Part shown: positions 15,510-24,625 of the stretch, in pieces
Numbering within the stretch: position 1 is the first letter of the stretch
Layout of the letters: the number at the start of each line of letters is the position of its first letter
From: UBA1794 sp031552405
GTDB lineage: Bacteria > Bacteroidota > Bacteroidia > Bacteroidales > Bacteroidaceae
Assembly (NCBI GenBank): GCA_031552405.1
Contig: JAVBMN010000004.1
Coordinates: 1 to 54,292 of the forward strand
Length of the DNA: 54,292 nucleotides
Reading direction: 5' to 3'
The notes under the pieces: model-generated
What the model was told of the DNA's origin: nothing
What the model saw: the letters and a program-made list of their open reading frames with translations, nothing else
Database searches by the model: none
Made by a program: the position numbers and the translations under genes

Positions 15510-16751
15510 TCATTCATCCCGGATGGCTTCAATCGGTTTCACGGCCATGGCCCGGTAGGCAGGAGCCAGTCCGGCCAACACACCCAGCACCAGTAGCAGC
15601 AGACAGGTACCTACTGCCAGTCCGAATGAGATCTGGAAATGCACCATATTGCCTTCAGCCTGTACCAGGATCTCAGTTGCCTGAAGTATCCCTACGGCAA
15701 AAGTAACCCCCGACATTCCGGCCACGGCAGTCAGCACCACGCTTTCCGAGAGTATCTGTTGCAGAATATCGCGCTGCCGGGCACCGATGGCGCGCCGGAT
15801 GCCTATTTCTACCGTACGTTCCCTTACGGTCACCATCATAATATTAGATACACCGATCACTCCGGCCAGGAGGGTACCTACCCCTACCAGCCACACCAGG
15901 AAGTTAATACCGATAAACAGATTGTCCACCATCGAGAACATAGCCTCCGCATTCAGCATCATTACAGCCTGCTTGTCCTCAGGGGCTATGTAGTGCGCCG
16001 CTTTGATAACCCGCTCCACATCCGGCTGCACATCACTTACCTTAATACCCGGCTTTACCGTAAAGCAAATCACATGTATCTGCTTTCCCATATTGTAAGC
16101 CTGTTGCATAGTAGAGAAAGGAAGCACCACTGCTTCGGATGATTGTCCTTGTATATTGATATTCCCTTCGGAGGCACACATCCCTATCACACGGTAATAA
16201 ATAGCGTTCACCCGGATGTACTTTCCACAAGGGTCTTCTCCCGGATAGAACAGGCTCTCATACACACGCTTTCCGATGACACAGACTTTACGGGCTTCGC
16301 GGATGTCCACATCATTAATGAAGCGACCGTAGGCCATGTCCTGACGTTCGATCTTACCATAGTCGGGATATGCTCCTTTTACGTTACACTGAAATTTCCT
16401 ATCGCCATGCACAGCCGTCGCCCCCCAGCGCGATATGGAGGGAGTTACCACATCCAGTCCTTTTACATTGGCTCGCATACGATCTATGTCTTCGTTCTCC
16501 AGGCTCCAGTAACGTCCTTTGCGGAATCCCTTGTACGCCTCTCCGGTAGATTGCGAAAAGACAAAGGCGGAATTGGTGGCAAAGCCGTCGAAATTCTGCT
16601 GCATCATATCCTTCAATGCCTGTCCGCCGCCCAGCAGCGCCACCAGCATAAAGATGCCCCAGAATACGCCGAATGCCGTAAGCAGACTGCGCGTCTTGTT
16701 GCGCGTAATCGTAATGAGGATTTCCTCGAAGGAGTCTATATCGATTCTCAT
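15510..16751 (-). CDS. MacB-like ABC permease, second subunit
   Basis: The 413-residue permease has an N-terminal transmembrane helix (about 18-40), a large periplasmic MacB-type domain (about 50-240) and a C-terminal FtsX domain with three helices (about 280-400). It lacks an ATPase domain, which is encoded separately at 18040. It starts 5 bp after the sister permease and resembles it in layout but not closely in sequence, so the pump is probably a heterodimer. Confidence 0.92.
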   Translation of the reverse strand: MRIDIDSFEEILITITRNKTRSLLTAFGVFWGIFMLVALLGGGQALKDMMQQNFDGFATNSAFVFSQSTGEAYKGFRKGRYWSLENEDIDRMRANVKGLDVVTPSISRWGATAVHGDRKFQCNVKGAYPDYGKIERQDMAYGRFINDVDIREARKVCVIGKRVYESLFYPGEDPCGKYIRVNAIYYRVIGMCASEGNINIQGQSSEAVVLPFSTMQQAYNMGKQIHVICFTVKPGIKVSDVQPDVERVIKAAHYIAPEDKQAVMMLNAEAMFSMVDNLFIGINFLVWLVGVGTLLAGVIGVSNIMMVTVRERTVEIGIRRAIGARQRDILQQILSESVVLTAVAGMSGVTFAVGILQATEILVQAEGNMVHFQISFGLAVGTCLLLLVLGVLAGLAPAYRAMAVKPIEAIRDE

Positions 16752-16756
16752 ACTCG

Positions 16757-18016
16757 TCAGTCTGCTCTAAGTGCTTCAATAGGGCGGATGCTCACAGCCT
16801 TCCTTGCCGGAAAGAAACCCGCCAGCGTCCCGGCCACAACCAGCGTCAGGGTAGCCTGAATGGCAATGCCTATATCCACGGTAGGGTTGGTAAACACGGT
16901 TTGTGACCAGAACCCCATATCCATCTTCTGGTTACCGATATACGAACTCACCGATTCTGTCAACAGGATACCAGCCACCATGCCGATGTATCCAAACAGG
17001 GTGGTGATCACCACGCTTTCTACTATGATGAGTTTCAGGATTGAGAGCGGCTTAGCGCCCAAAGCCTTACGGATACCGAATTCACGGGTACGTTCTTTTA
17101 CCGTAACCAGCATGATATTAGATACCCCTACGATGCCACTCAGCAAGGTAAATATGCTGATAATCCAAATGGCGATGCGCAACACTTCACTGGCCGTTTC
17201 TTGTTGTAGGTATTGAGTAAAACGATTCCAGATCCAGATACCACTTTCGTCCTCAGGATCAAAGCGATGGTTACCAGCTATGATGCGACGGTATTTCTTC
17301 TCAAAGGCTTTATTTGATTCCTCGGTCTTCAGATCCTTAGTCATGAAGATAAGGTTGTGCAGTTTATCCCCTTTGTTATAGATGGTTTGCAGGGTAGTAA
17401 AGGGAATATAGGCATCGCGTCCACCTGAGTCGCCCTGATCCTTGTAAAGTCCCACTACCTGGAAGATAATGCCGCTGGCATTGACAAACTGTCCGATGGG
17501 GTTTATCCCTGACTTTCCAAAAAGAACCTCGGCTGTCTTTTCATGCAGTATGATCACCTTTCTTCGTTGGGCAAGGTCCATGTCATTGATAAACCGCCCC
17601 TTCGAACTCTTTGGAGGTTCCACCTGGGTGAAGTTAGGGTATACTCCCGCCAGACTTAGGCTTACATATTCTTTGCCAAAGCTCAGGTTAATGCCACCCT
17701 GCCATACAGTAGCTCCTACACTACTTACCTGATTCGGAAAATGATGACTGGTGGCGGCAACATCTTTGTTGTCCAACTCTACACGGCGTCCGGCCTTCAA
17801 ACCGCTATACGGCTTTGAAGTCCATCCCGGGAAGATACGTATGGAATTGGTGGCCATCTGTGACGACTGCTCCTCAAAGGCGTGTATCAATCCGTTCCCG
17901 GCTCCCAGCAGCACAATCAGCATGAAGATCCCCCACGAAACGGAGAATCCGGTGAGGAGGGTACGCAACTTGTTGCGTTTAAGAGTGCTGTATATCTCTT
18001 GCCAGAGGTCGATCAT
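16757..18016 (-). CDS. MacB-like ABC permease, first subunit
   Basis: This 419-residue permease has the same layout: an N-terminal helix, a periplasmic MacB-type domain and an FtsX core with the conserved IVGVSNIMLVTVKERTREFG followed by RKALGAKP, where the ATPase couples. It ends with PIEALRAD, like its partner (PIEAIRDE). It lies 23 bp after the ATPase gene in the operon. Confidence 0.92.
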   Translation of the reverse strand: MIDLWQEIYSTLKRNKLRTLLTGFSVSWGIFMLIVLLGAGNGLIHAFEEQSSQMATNSIRIFPGWTSKPYSGLKAGRRVELDNKDVAATSHHFPNQVSSVGATVWQGGINLSFGKEYVSLSLAGVYPNFTQVEPPKSSKGRFINDMDLAQRRKVIILHEKTAEVLFGKSGINPIGQFVNASGIIFQVVGLYKDQGDSGGRDAYIPFTTLQTIYNKGDKLHNLIFMTKDLKTEESNKAFEKKYRRIIAGNHRFDPEDESGIWIWNRFTQYLQQETASEVLRIAIWIISIFTLLSGIVGVSNIMLVTVKERTREFGIRKALGAKPLSILKLIIVESVVITTLFGYIGMVAGILLTESVSSYIGNQKMDMGFWSQTVFTNPTVDIGIAIQATLTLVVAGTLAGFFPARKAVSIRPIEALRAD

Positions 18017-18039
18017 GATTTCTTTCTATTTAAGGCCCG

Positions 18040-18756
18040 CTATTTCATAATACTGTGTAAGCCGAAGGGACTGGAAGTATGCACATGATTCTCCTGAATA
18101 TGCTCAATGACACCGTCCTTGATGTGGATGATCTTGTCCGTCTCATTGGCTACGCCACTTTCGTGAGTTACCACTATAATGGTCATTCCCTCACTATGCA
18201 AATCTTTCAGAATCTGCATCACTTCTACAGACGTTTTACTGTCAAGCGCCCCCGTAGGCTCATCTGCCAGGATTATCTGCGGATGGGTAATCAGGGCGCG
18301 GGCAATGGCTACACGTTGCTTCTGACCACCGCTCATCTCATTGGGCATGTGATGTGCCCAGTCTTTTAGGCCCAGTTTATCTAAGTATTCCAGTGCCAGT
18401 GCATTCCGTTTGCGACGGCTCACACCTTGGTAAAAAAGCGGCAGGGCTACATTTTCCACCGCATTCTTAAAAGAGATCAGGTTGAACGACTGAAAGATAA
18501 AGCCAATCATCCGGTTGCGGTACTCCGCTGCTTTCGTTTCGCTAAGACCTTTGATCAACACATCATTCAGGTGATACTCGCCGGTATCATAATTATCCAG
18601 GATGCCTAAGATATTCAGCAACGTGGATTTACCCGAGCCGGAAGCACCCATAATGGATACGAACTCGCCCTTCTGTATTTCCAGGTCGATGCCTTTAAGT
18701 ACATGAAGCGGCGCTCCGTTGTAGTAGGTCTTATTGATTTCTTTCAGGCGTATCAT
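18040..18756 (-). CDS. ABC transporter ATPase, MacB/LolD type
   Basis: The 238-residue ATPase shows Walker A GASGSGKST (about 37-45), the signature MSGGQKQRVAIARAL (about 140-154), Walker B ILADEPTGALD and the H-loop VVTHE. It powers the two permeases downstream. It starts 40 bp after the peptidase stop. A weak TAACTTTA element lies in that gap, so it may have its own promoter or share the peptidase transcript. Confidence 0.93.
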   Translation of the reverse strand: MIRLKEINKTYYNGAPLHVLKGIDLEIQKGEFVSIMGASGSGKSTLLNILGILDNYDTGEYHLNDVLIKGLSETKAAEYRNRMIGFIFQSFNLISFKNAVENVALPLFYQGVSRRKRNALALEYLDKLGLKDWAHHMPNEMSGGQKQRVAIARALITHPQIILADEPTGALDSKTSVEVMQILKDLHSEGMTIIVVTHESGVANETDKIIHIKDGVIEHIQENHVHTSSPFGLHSIMK

Positions 18757-18796
18757 GGTTATTGTTTTTCTATTAGACGCGGTTCCAGTTATAAAG

Positions 18797-21016
18797 TTAC
18801 AGATTCTTCCGGAAATAATTCAGGAGGGTATTAAACAGGTACTGGCTGGTGTTGCCTCCATGGATTCCATGGCTGCGGTTGGTGAACACTTGCAAGTCCA
18901 CCGGCTTGCCCAGTTGTACGAAGTGTTCAAACAGCTCGGCGGTATTCTGGTAGTGCACATTGTCGTCGGCCAAACCGTGGCAGATGAGCAGGCTCCCGGT
19001 CAGGTTCCCGGCGCGGGTGAAGGCAGATGCGGCCTTGTACCCTTCGGCATTCTCCTGTGGGGTGCGCATATAGCGTTCGCCGTAGGCGGTGTCGTAAAAC
19101 TTCCAGTCGGTTACGGAGGCAATGGCCACTCCGGCTTTGATCAGGTGCTCTTTGTGCAACATACTCATTAGGGTTATGGTACCTCCGTGGCTCCATCCAA
19201 AGATCCCGATACGGTTCTTGTCTACATACGCCTGGTTGCCTAGGTAATAGGCGGTTTCTATCTGATCATCGGCTTCCAGTACACCCAGCTTCATATACGT
19301 CGTTCCGCTGAATTCCACACCACGGCCTTTCGTGCCGCGCCCATCCACGCAGACTACCAGATAACCTTGTGCAGCCATACTGGCTTCCACACCGTATACG
19401 GAGTTTGTTAATCCCAGCTCCCATGAGTCGTGCACCTCTTGCGATTTGGGGGCGTTGTATTGATACAGGAGTACCGGATATTTCTTGGAAGCACTGAACC
19501 CTGCGGGTTTCATGATCCAGCCGTTCAGCGTAGTGCCCTGGCGGGTGGTAAAGTTGAAGAACTCGCAGGTAGGCAGGTTGCTGACTGCGGCCAGGCGTTG
19601 TTTCAGCGGCTCATTGGTGAGCAGCGGAGTAATCCTCTTACCTTGGCTGGTAAACAGTGTGGCGGTGGGTACCTCCTTTATAGACGAGTGGAAGTTAATG
19701 AAATAGCCATAGTTCCCAGAGAACACAGCCTTGTTAGTGCCGGCCAGGGGGGAGAGCTTTGTCTTTTTCCCTTTTCCATCTACGCTGTATACGGCAGAGC
19801 GCAAGGGATCTCCCTCGTTGCTGCGGTAATAGAATGTGTCAGACTTTGAATCCCAGCCGTAGAACCAGCCCACCTCATACTCGCCTTTTGTGACTTGCTT
19901 TACCAGCGTACCCGTCAGGCTGTACCAATACAGATGGTTGTACCCGTCCTTCTCGCTGAGGAAACTGAAATGGGAATCGTAAAAGCGGATCTGGTCAAAG
20001 TTCTTTTCCCAGATGTAATACTTGGCATTGTCGCGCAGAATGAGGCTACTCACCCCGGAGCGGGGATTGGCAAAATAAAGCGAAAACTCCGTTTGGTTGC
20101 GGTTCAGCACCATGACCGCCAGCTTGGTGGCATCCTTTGTGAAGCAGATGCGGGGCACATAATCGGTTTCCTGCAGGGGCACGCTGAGGGTACGAATGAC
20201 GTGCGACTTAATATCAAACGACTGCACGCTCACCTTTGCATTGGCCGTTCCTGCCTTGGGATATTTAAAGGAGTAGCTTCCGGGGTATAGGGCAAATTCC
20301 GGACGGGTGGGAGCTTCACCTCCAAAGAGGGGCAGGGTAAAAGTACCCACCTGTGTTTCGTCCCAGCGTGTCCAGCACAGCATGGTGTTGTCGGGACTGA
20401 ATTCCAGGGAGCAGTTGTAGCTGAACTCTTCTTCGTACAACCAGTCGGGCTTTCCGTTGAGGATCTTTCCTTCGGCGCCGTCTTTGGTCACCTGAGATTC
20501 ACTGTTGTTAAAGAGCAGTTTCACCAAGAAGATGTTGTTTTCACGTACAAAGGCGATCATATTTCCGTCCTCCGAAAAAACGGGGCATTCCTGCGGCCCG
20601 CCGTCACTGAGGCGTTCTACTTTTTTGTTACCTATATAAAAAATGTAATATACGGCAGTGAAGGAATGGCGGTATATAGATTTCGTCTCTGTGCGAATCA
20701 GCATTTTCTGGTTGTCCGAAGAGAGGAGGTATCCGTCGATTCGTTCAAAGGGACAGTCGTTCATCTGCGCTATGTCAAAGAGTACGGCATCCTGTTTGCC
20801 ACTGGCAAAGCTATATTGACCAATCTGGGTGCTTCCGGGATTCAGCATGGCATAATGTGTGCCGTCTGCCATAGGGGTGATATTACGGAGGCGTTCAGCG
20901 CAGTAAGTACCCTTCACGGCGTCCTCCAGAGTTAGTTCTTTGGCATTCGCAGGGGTGGATGTGCAAGTGATTACACAGAAAAGCAACAGGGAGTGAAATA
21001 TGTTTCTTACGGTCAT
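18797..21016 (-). CDS. S9 prolyl oligopeptidase family (DPP IV-like)
   Basis: The ATG at 21016 gives 739 residues; an upstream ATG at 21085 lies beyond the promoter and is rejected. A signal peptide ends near TPANAKE. The N-terminal beta-propeller (about 40-470) precedes an alpha/beta hydrolase with Ser in GWSHGG (about 609), Asp in GLADDNVH (about 683) and His in RSHGIHGG (about 719). DPP IV-type enzymes remove Xaa-Pro dipeptides in the periplasm. A TATTTTTG -7 element (21045-21052) faces it. The efflux operon follows directly. Confidence 0.92.
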   Translation of the reverse strand: MTVRNIFHSLLLFCVITCTSTPANAKELTLEDAVKGTYCAERLRNITPMADGTHYAMLNPGSTQIGQYSFASGKQDAVLFDIAQMNDCPFERIDGYLLSSDNQKMLIRTETKSIYRHSFTAVYYIFYIGNKKVERLSDGGPQECPVFSEDGNMIAFVRENNIFLVKLLFNNSESQVTKDGAEGKILNGKPDWLYEEEFSYNCSLEFSPDNTMLCWTRWDETQVGTFTLPLFGGEAPTRPEFALYPGSYSFKYPKAGTANAKVSVQSFDIKSHVIRTLSVPLQETDYVPRICFTKDATKLAVMVLNRNQTEFSLYFANPRSGVSSLILRDNAKYYIWEKNFDQIRFYDSHFSFLSEKDGYNHLYWYSLTGTLVKQVTKGEYEVGWFYGWDSKSDTFYYRSNEGDPLRSAVYSVDGKGKKTKLSPLAGTNKAVFSGNYGYFINFHSSIKEVPTATLFTSQGKRITPLLTNEPLKQRLAAVSNLPTCEFFNFTTRQGTTLNGWIMKPAGFSASKKYPVLLYQYNAPKSQEVHDSWELGLTNSVYGVEASMAAQGYLVVCVDGRGTKGRGVEFSGTTYMKLGVLEADDQIETAYYLGNQAYVDKNRIGIFGWSHGGTITLMSMLHKEHLIKAGVAIASVTDWKFYDTAYGERYMRTPQENAEGYKAASAFTRAGNLTGSLLICHGLADDNVHYQNTAELFEHFVQLGKPVDLQVFTNRSHGIHGGNTSQYLFNTLLNYFRKNL

Positions 21017-21044
21017 AATTGTAGTAATTATAAGTATATGCGGG

Positions 21045-21104
21045 CAAAAATACTGTTTTCTCCCGAAACTGTGCCGCCGGGGCAAGGAAATAGTAGTACT
21101 TTTG
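21045..21104. promoter_or_regulatory. Divergent promoters between peptidase and radical SAM gene
   Basis: A minus-strand TATTTTTG (21045-21052) faces the peptidase and a plus-strand TACTTTTG (21097-21104) faces the radical SAM gene. Both fit the -7 consensus; neither has a clear TTTG -33. The arrangement fixes the starts of both genes. Confidence 0.6.
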
Positions 21105-21125
21105 CAGCTACATTATGAATTGTTA

Positions 21126-22082
21126 ATGAATGGGCAGCTTACGTCGATCTTAATGGGTACATTCTTATATCATGATTTCTCATCCTGGCTGAAGGAACAG
21201 TTTTCCGGCAGGAAAGTGCAGAAGATAGCGGTGAATGCCGGTTTCTCCTGCCCCAACCGTGACGGTACAAAGGGCTGGGGTGGCTGTACTTACTGCAATA
21301 ACCAGACGTTTAATCCAGCCTATTGCTCCACCGGGAAGAGCGTGCGCCAGCAACTGGAAGAAGGAAAGCAGTTTTTTGCCCGCAAGTATCCCGAGATGCA
21401 GTACTTGGCTTACTTCCAAGCATACACCAACACCTATTCCGGTCTTGAGCTTTTGAAACAACTGTATGAGGAAGCGCTTTTCGTAAAAGGAGTGCTGGGA
21501 ATTGTCATCGGTACCCGTCCAGACTGTGTGAGTGACGAACTATTAGACTATTTCGCAGATCTGCGACACAAAGGCGTGTTCGTACTTGTGGAATACGGTA
21601 TCGAGAGTGTATTCGATGACACCCTGATCCGTATCAACCGCGGACATACCTTTGCTGATACCGAAGAGGCTGTACACGCCACTGCCGCACGCGGCATCCC
21701 CGTAGGCGGGCACCTCATTCTGGGATTGCCCGGCGAGGACAACGTCCGTTTGACAGATACCGCCCACATCCTCTCCGCCCTTCCGCTTACCATCCTGAAG
21801 CTACACCAGCTTCAACTCATCAAAGGCACCCGCATGGTCCACGAATATGTCGAGAACCCGGAGTGGATACATCGCTATACAGTAGAGGAATACGTTGATC
21901 TGTTGGTTGACTTCCTCGCCCACCTTCGTCCAGATATGGTGCTGGAACGCTTCGTGTCACAATCGCCTCCGGAACTGCTGGCTTTGCCGGGTTGGGGATT
22001 GAAGAATTATGAGTTCACCGCCCTGCTGCGCCGCCGGATGGAGGAGCAAGGCGCTTATCAAGGCAGGTACTATCCGAAATAA
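21126..22082 (+). CDS. YhcC-type (TIGR01212) radical SAM protein
   Basis: The ATG at 21126 (or 21153) follows the -7 element at 21097; an in-frame start at 21000 would lie upstream of the promoter. The 318-residue protein has the family signature FSCPNRDGTKGWGGCTYCNN, with Cys spaced for a 4Fe-4S cluster, and conserved motifs GTRPDC, VEYGIES and GHLILGLPGE. The family resembles Elp3-type radical SAM enzymes without the acetyltransferase; its reaction is unknown. It stands as a single gene. Confidence 0.88.
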   Translation: MNGQLTSILMGTFLYHDFSSWLKEQFSGRKVQKIAVNAGFSCPNRDGTKGWGGCTYCNNQTFNPAYCSTGKSVRQQLEEGKQFFARKYPEMQYLAYFQAYTNTYSGLELLKQLYEEALFVKGVLGIVIGTRPDCVSDELLDYFADLRHKGVFVLVEYGIESVFDDTLIRINRGHTFADTEEAVHATAARGIPVGGHLILGLPGEDNVRLTDTAHILSALPLTILKLHQLQLIKGTRMVHEYVENPEWIHRYTVEEYVDLLVDFLAHLRPDMVLERFVSQSPPELLALPGWGLKNYEFTALLRRRMEEQGAYQGRYYPK

Positions 22083-22139
22083 AAAGTTCTTTGAAGAAAC
22101 TGTCAATACATATATCAGAAATCATTTAAAGTAATCATC

Positions 22140-23261
22140 ATGAATCAAACTTTAAAAATGAGTCGCATCGACTCCGTGGATGCACTGCGTGGATTTGCCG
22201 TAGTTGCCATCATGTTGCTACATTTTATTGAACATTTTATTTATGGTGTGTATCCTGAAGCGACATCCGAAACTGCAGAATTGCTCAATCAAAGTGTGTG
22301 GGACGCTCTGTTCTTTATCTTTGGCGGAAAGAGTTACACTATTTTCGCCCTTCTTTTTGGTTTTACATTTATCATTCAGCAACGTAATCAAGAGTCTAAA
22401 GGCAACGATTTCGGAGGACGTTTTGCGTGGCGATTGGTACTACTCATGTTTTTCGCAACGCTCAACGCCGCATTCTTTCCCGGTGGCGATGTGCTGCTAC
22501 TTTTTGCTGTGATGGGCTTTGTGATGATCCCACTTCGCAAGCTCTCTCAAAAGGTACTGCTGAGTATCGCATTGCTGTTTTTGATTCAGCCTATCGAATT
22601 ATTGGAGTGCTTCGGTGTTAATGTCATGCCTACGTTACTCAATGACGCATACTATCCGACGCTGAAAGTGGTAATTGATTCGGGCAACTTTTGGGACATG
22701 ATTATCACCAATGCCGGTATAGGTCAGTTGGCAAGCTTGTTTTGGGCTGCTGATGCCGGGCGACTGTTGCAAGCACCGGGAATCTTTATTTTGGGTATGA
22801 TACTGGCGCGCGGAGATTACTTTAGTCGTGGCGCCGACTTTTGGATTAAAACCTTTGTCGGGAGTTTCATCGCAAGTTTTGTGCTCTATGTGGCCCATAC
22901 CTCCGCCACCGGTTCCTTGCAGATTATTTTCACTATGTGGTATAATATAGCCTTTACCGGAATGCTTGTGTCTGTATTTGTGATACTTTACCAAAGCGAT
23001 CTGTTTAAGAGGATGACCGATGGATTACGCTTTTACGGACGAATGAGCCTGACCAATTACGTCAGCCAATCGGTTATCGGCAGCTTGATTTTCTTCCCTT
23101 ATGCCTTGGGGTTAGCTTCCACGCTCGGTATTGCCTGGAGTTTCGTGATAGGAATCGGGGTGATGTGTGTTCAAATCTGGTTCTGCCGTTTGTGGTTAAG
23201 AAACCACAAGCAAGGACCCCTAGAATCTATTTGGCACCGATTTACCTGGTTGAGGAGGTAA
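22140..23261 (+). CDS. DUF418 (YeiB-like) membrane protein
   Basis: The 373-residue integral membrane protein has about ten hydrophobic helices. It opens with the family motif RIDSVDALRGFAVVAIMLLHF and ends with the DUF418 region (about 230-365) that contains RMSLTNYVSQSVIGSLIFF. Related acyltransferase-3 and heparan-acetyltransferase-like proteins move acyl groups across membranes; the substrate is unknown. It follows the radical SAM gene by 57 bp and could be read through from it. Confidence 0.85.
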   Translation: MNQTLKMSRIDSVDALRGFAVVAIMLLHFIEHFIYGVYPEATSETAELLNQSVWDALFFIFGGKSYTIFALLFGFTFIIQQRNQESKGNDFGGRFAWRLVLLMFFATLNAAFFPGGDVLLLFAVMGFVMIPLRKLSQKVLLSIALLFLIQPIELLECFGVNVMPTLLNDAYYPTLKVVIDSGNFWDMIITNAGIGQLASLFWAADAGRLLQAPGIFILGMILARGDYFSRGADFWIKTFVGSFIASFVLYVAHTSATGSLQIIFTMWYNIAFTGMLVSVFVILYQSDLFKRMTDGLRFYGRMSLTNYVSQSVIGSLIFFPYALGLASTLGIAWSFVIGIGVMCVQIWFCRLWLRNHKQGPLESIWHRFTWLRR

Positions 23262-23312
23262 CGAAGAACCATAAAAAAGCAGCTGGATGTCCGTTCTTCT
23301 GCGAGAAAGTCG

Positions 23313-23320
23313 TACTTTTG
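23313..23320 (+). promoter_or_regulatory. -7 element of the flavodiiron gene
   Basis: TACTTTTG matches TAnnTTTG and lies 26 bp before the ATG at 23346. No TTTG -33 is visible. Confidence 0.5.
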
Positions 23321-23345
23321 CGCTTGAAACAAAAGCGTAATCACA

Positions 23346-24542
23346 ATGTTTGTAAACAAGTTAAAAGGTAAAATCCATTATGTGGGGGTGAATGACCGGA
23401 ATATTCACCGCTTTGAAGGCATGTGGCCGGTACCCCACGGTGTGTCATACAACTCGTATTTGATTGATGACGAATCGGTAGTACTGGTTGATACGGTGGA
23501 TATTTGCTATCTGGATATACTCCTTCAAAAGATAAAGGCGGTCATCGGTGACCGCCCCGTAGATTATCTCGTGGTGAACCACATGGAACCTGATCATTCC
23601 GGCTCCATCCGTTTCCTCAAGCAGTTGTACCCCAATATGGTCATAGTGGGCAATAAGCAAACCTTTGGCATGATTGAAGGGTATTACGGTGTGAACGGCG
23701 AACGGTATGAGGTAAAGGACGGCGATTTTCTGGCTGTGGGTCACCACAAGCTCCGCTTTACCCTAACCCCCATGGTGCACTGGCCCGAAACGATGATGAC
23801 GTTCGATGAAACGGAAGGGGTTCTCTTCTCCGGTGATGGCTTCGGATGCTACGGTGCCCTGAACGGCGGAGTGGTGGATGCCACCATGAATACGGATATC
23901 TACTGGGATGAGATGGTGCGGTACTACTCCAATATTGTGGGTAAGTATGGCAGCCCGGTACAGAAGGCACTGGCCAAACTGGCCGGAGTGCCCGTACGTA
24001 TGATCTGCTCTACGCACGGTCCGGTATGGACAGGCGGAAACGTAGCCCGTGTGGTGGGTATGTATGACCGCCTGAGCCGCTATGAAGCCGAAGAGGGTGT
24101 GGTAATTGCCTACGCCTCCATGTACGGAAATACTGAGCAGATGGCAGAGCAGATAGCCGCCGAGCTGAATGCCGCCGGAGTGAAGAATGTTGTCATGCAC
24201 AAGCTCAATAAGACGGATGCTTCCTATGTATTGCGTGATGTCTTTAAATACAAAGGCCTGATTGTGGGCTGCCCCACCTACAGCAACCAGTTGTACCCAG
24301 AGATGGAGGCCTTGCTCAGCAAACTTTCCGTGCGTGAAGTAAAGAGCCGTTATATAGGCTACTTCGGTTCTTTTACCTGGGCGGGTGCTGCGGTAAAGCG
24401 CATGGCTGCCTGGACAGAAAGCATGCCTCAGCTTGAGGTAGTGGCCCCTTCCGTAGAGATGAAGCAGGCCCGCCTGCAGGATGTGCTGCAAAACTGCCAC
24501 GATCTGGCTGTGGCCATGGCAGCGAAGGTAAAAGGGGAATAA
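23346..24542 (+). CDS. Flavodiiron protein (FprA family)
   Basis: This 398-residue A-type flavoprotein reduces oxygen or nitric oxide to protect anaerobes. The N-terminal metallo-beta-lactamase domain carries the di-iron motif HMEPDHSGS (about 79-87) and a further ligand in STHGPVW (about 225). The C-terminal flavodoxin domain binds FMN through ASMYGNTEQMAEQ (about 257-269). No rubredoxin domain is fused. It has its own -7 element and is followed by a hairpin, so it is probably monocistronic. Confidence 0.95.
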   Translation: MFVNKLKGKIHYVGVNDRNIHRFEGMWPVPHGVSYNSYLIDDESVVLVDTVDICYLDILLQKIKAVIGDRPVDYLVVNHMEPDHSGSIRFLKQLYPNMVIVGNKQTFGMIEGYYGVNGERYEVKDGDFLAVGHHKLRFTLTPMVHWPETMMTFDETEGVLFSGDGFGCYGALNGGVVDATMNTDIYWDEMVRYYSNIVGKYGSPVQKALAKLAGVPVRMICSTHGPVWTGGNVARVVGMYDRLSRYEAEEGVVIAYASMYGNTEQMAEQIAAELNAAGVKNVVMHKLNKTDASYVLRDVFKYKGLIVGCPTYSNQLYPEMEALLSKLSVREVKSRYIGYFGSFTWAGAAVKRMAAWTESMPQLEVVAPSVEMKQARLQDVLQNCHDLAVAMAAKVKGE

Positions 24543-24546
24543 TAAA

Positions 24547-24579
24547 GATAGATGTTCGCCCTCTGACGAACATTCTATC
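24547..24579. terminator. Hairpin after the flavodiiron gene
   Basis: GATAGATGTTCG and CGAACATTCTATC pair with one bulge around an 8-base loop, 5 bp after the stop. A long T-run is missing, so it may be a weak terminator or an mRNA-stabilising hairpin. Confidence 0.45.
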
Positions 24580-24625
24580 ATCCTTCAGCCTTTATACTAT
24601 AGCCCCTTAGAATTATACAGAAGTA

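Noticed and set aside
16143..16859. Plus-strand ORF of 238 codons opposite the MacB-like permeases
   Set aside because: It is antisense across two certain genes of an operon and its composition is that of a shadow frame.
18797..21085. Longer start of the DPP IV-like gene at 21085
   Set aside because: The -7 element at 21045-21052 lies inside the extension and a signal peptide begins only at the ATG at 21016.
23763..24581. Minus-strand ORF of 272 codons opposite the flavodiiron gene
   Set aside because: It is a shadow frame antisense to a well-supported gene, His-rich through reverse translation, and matches nothing known.
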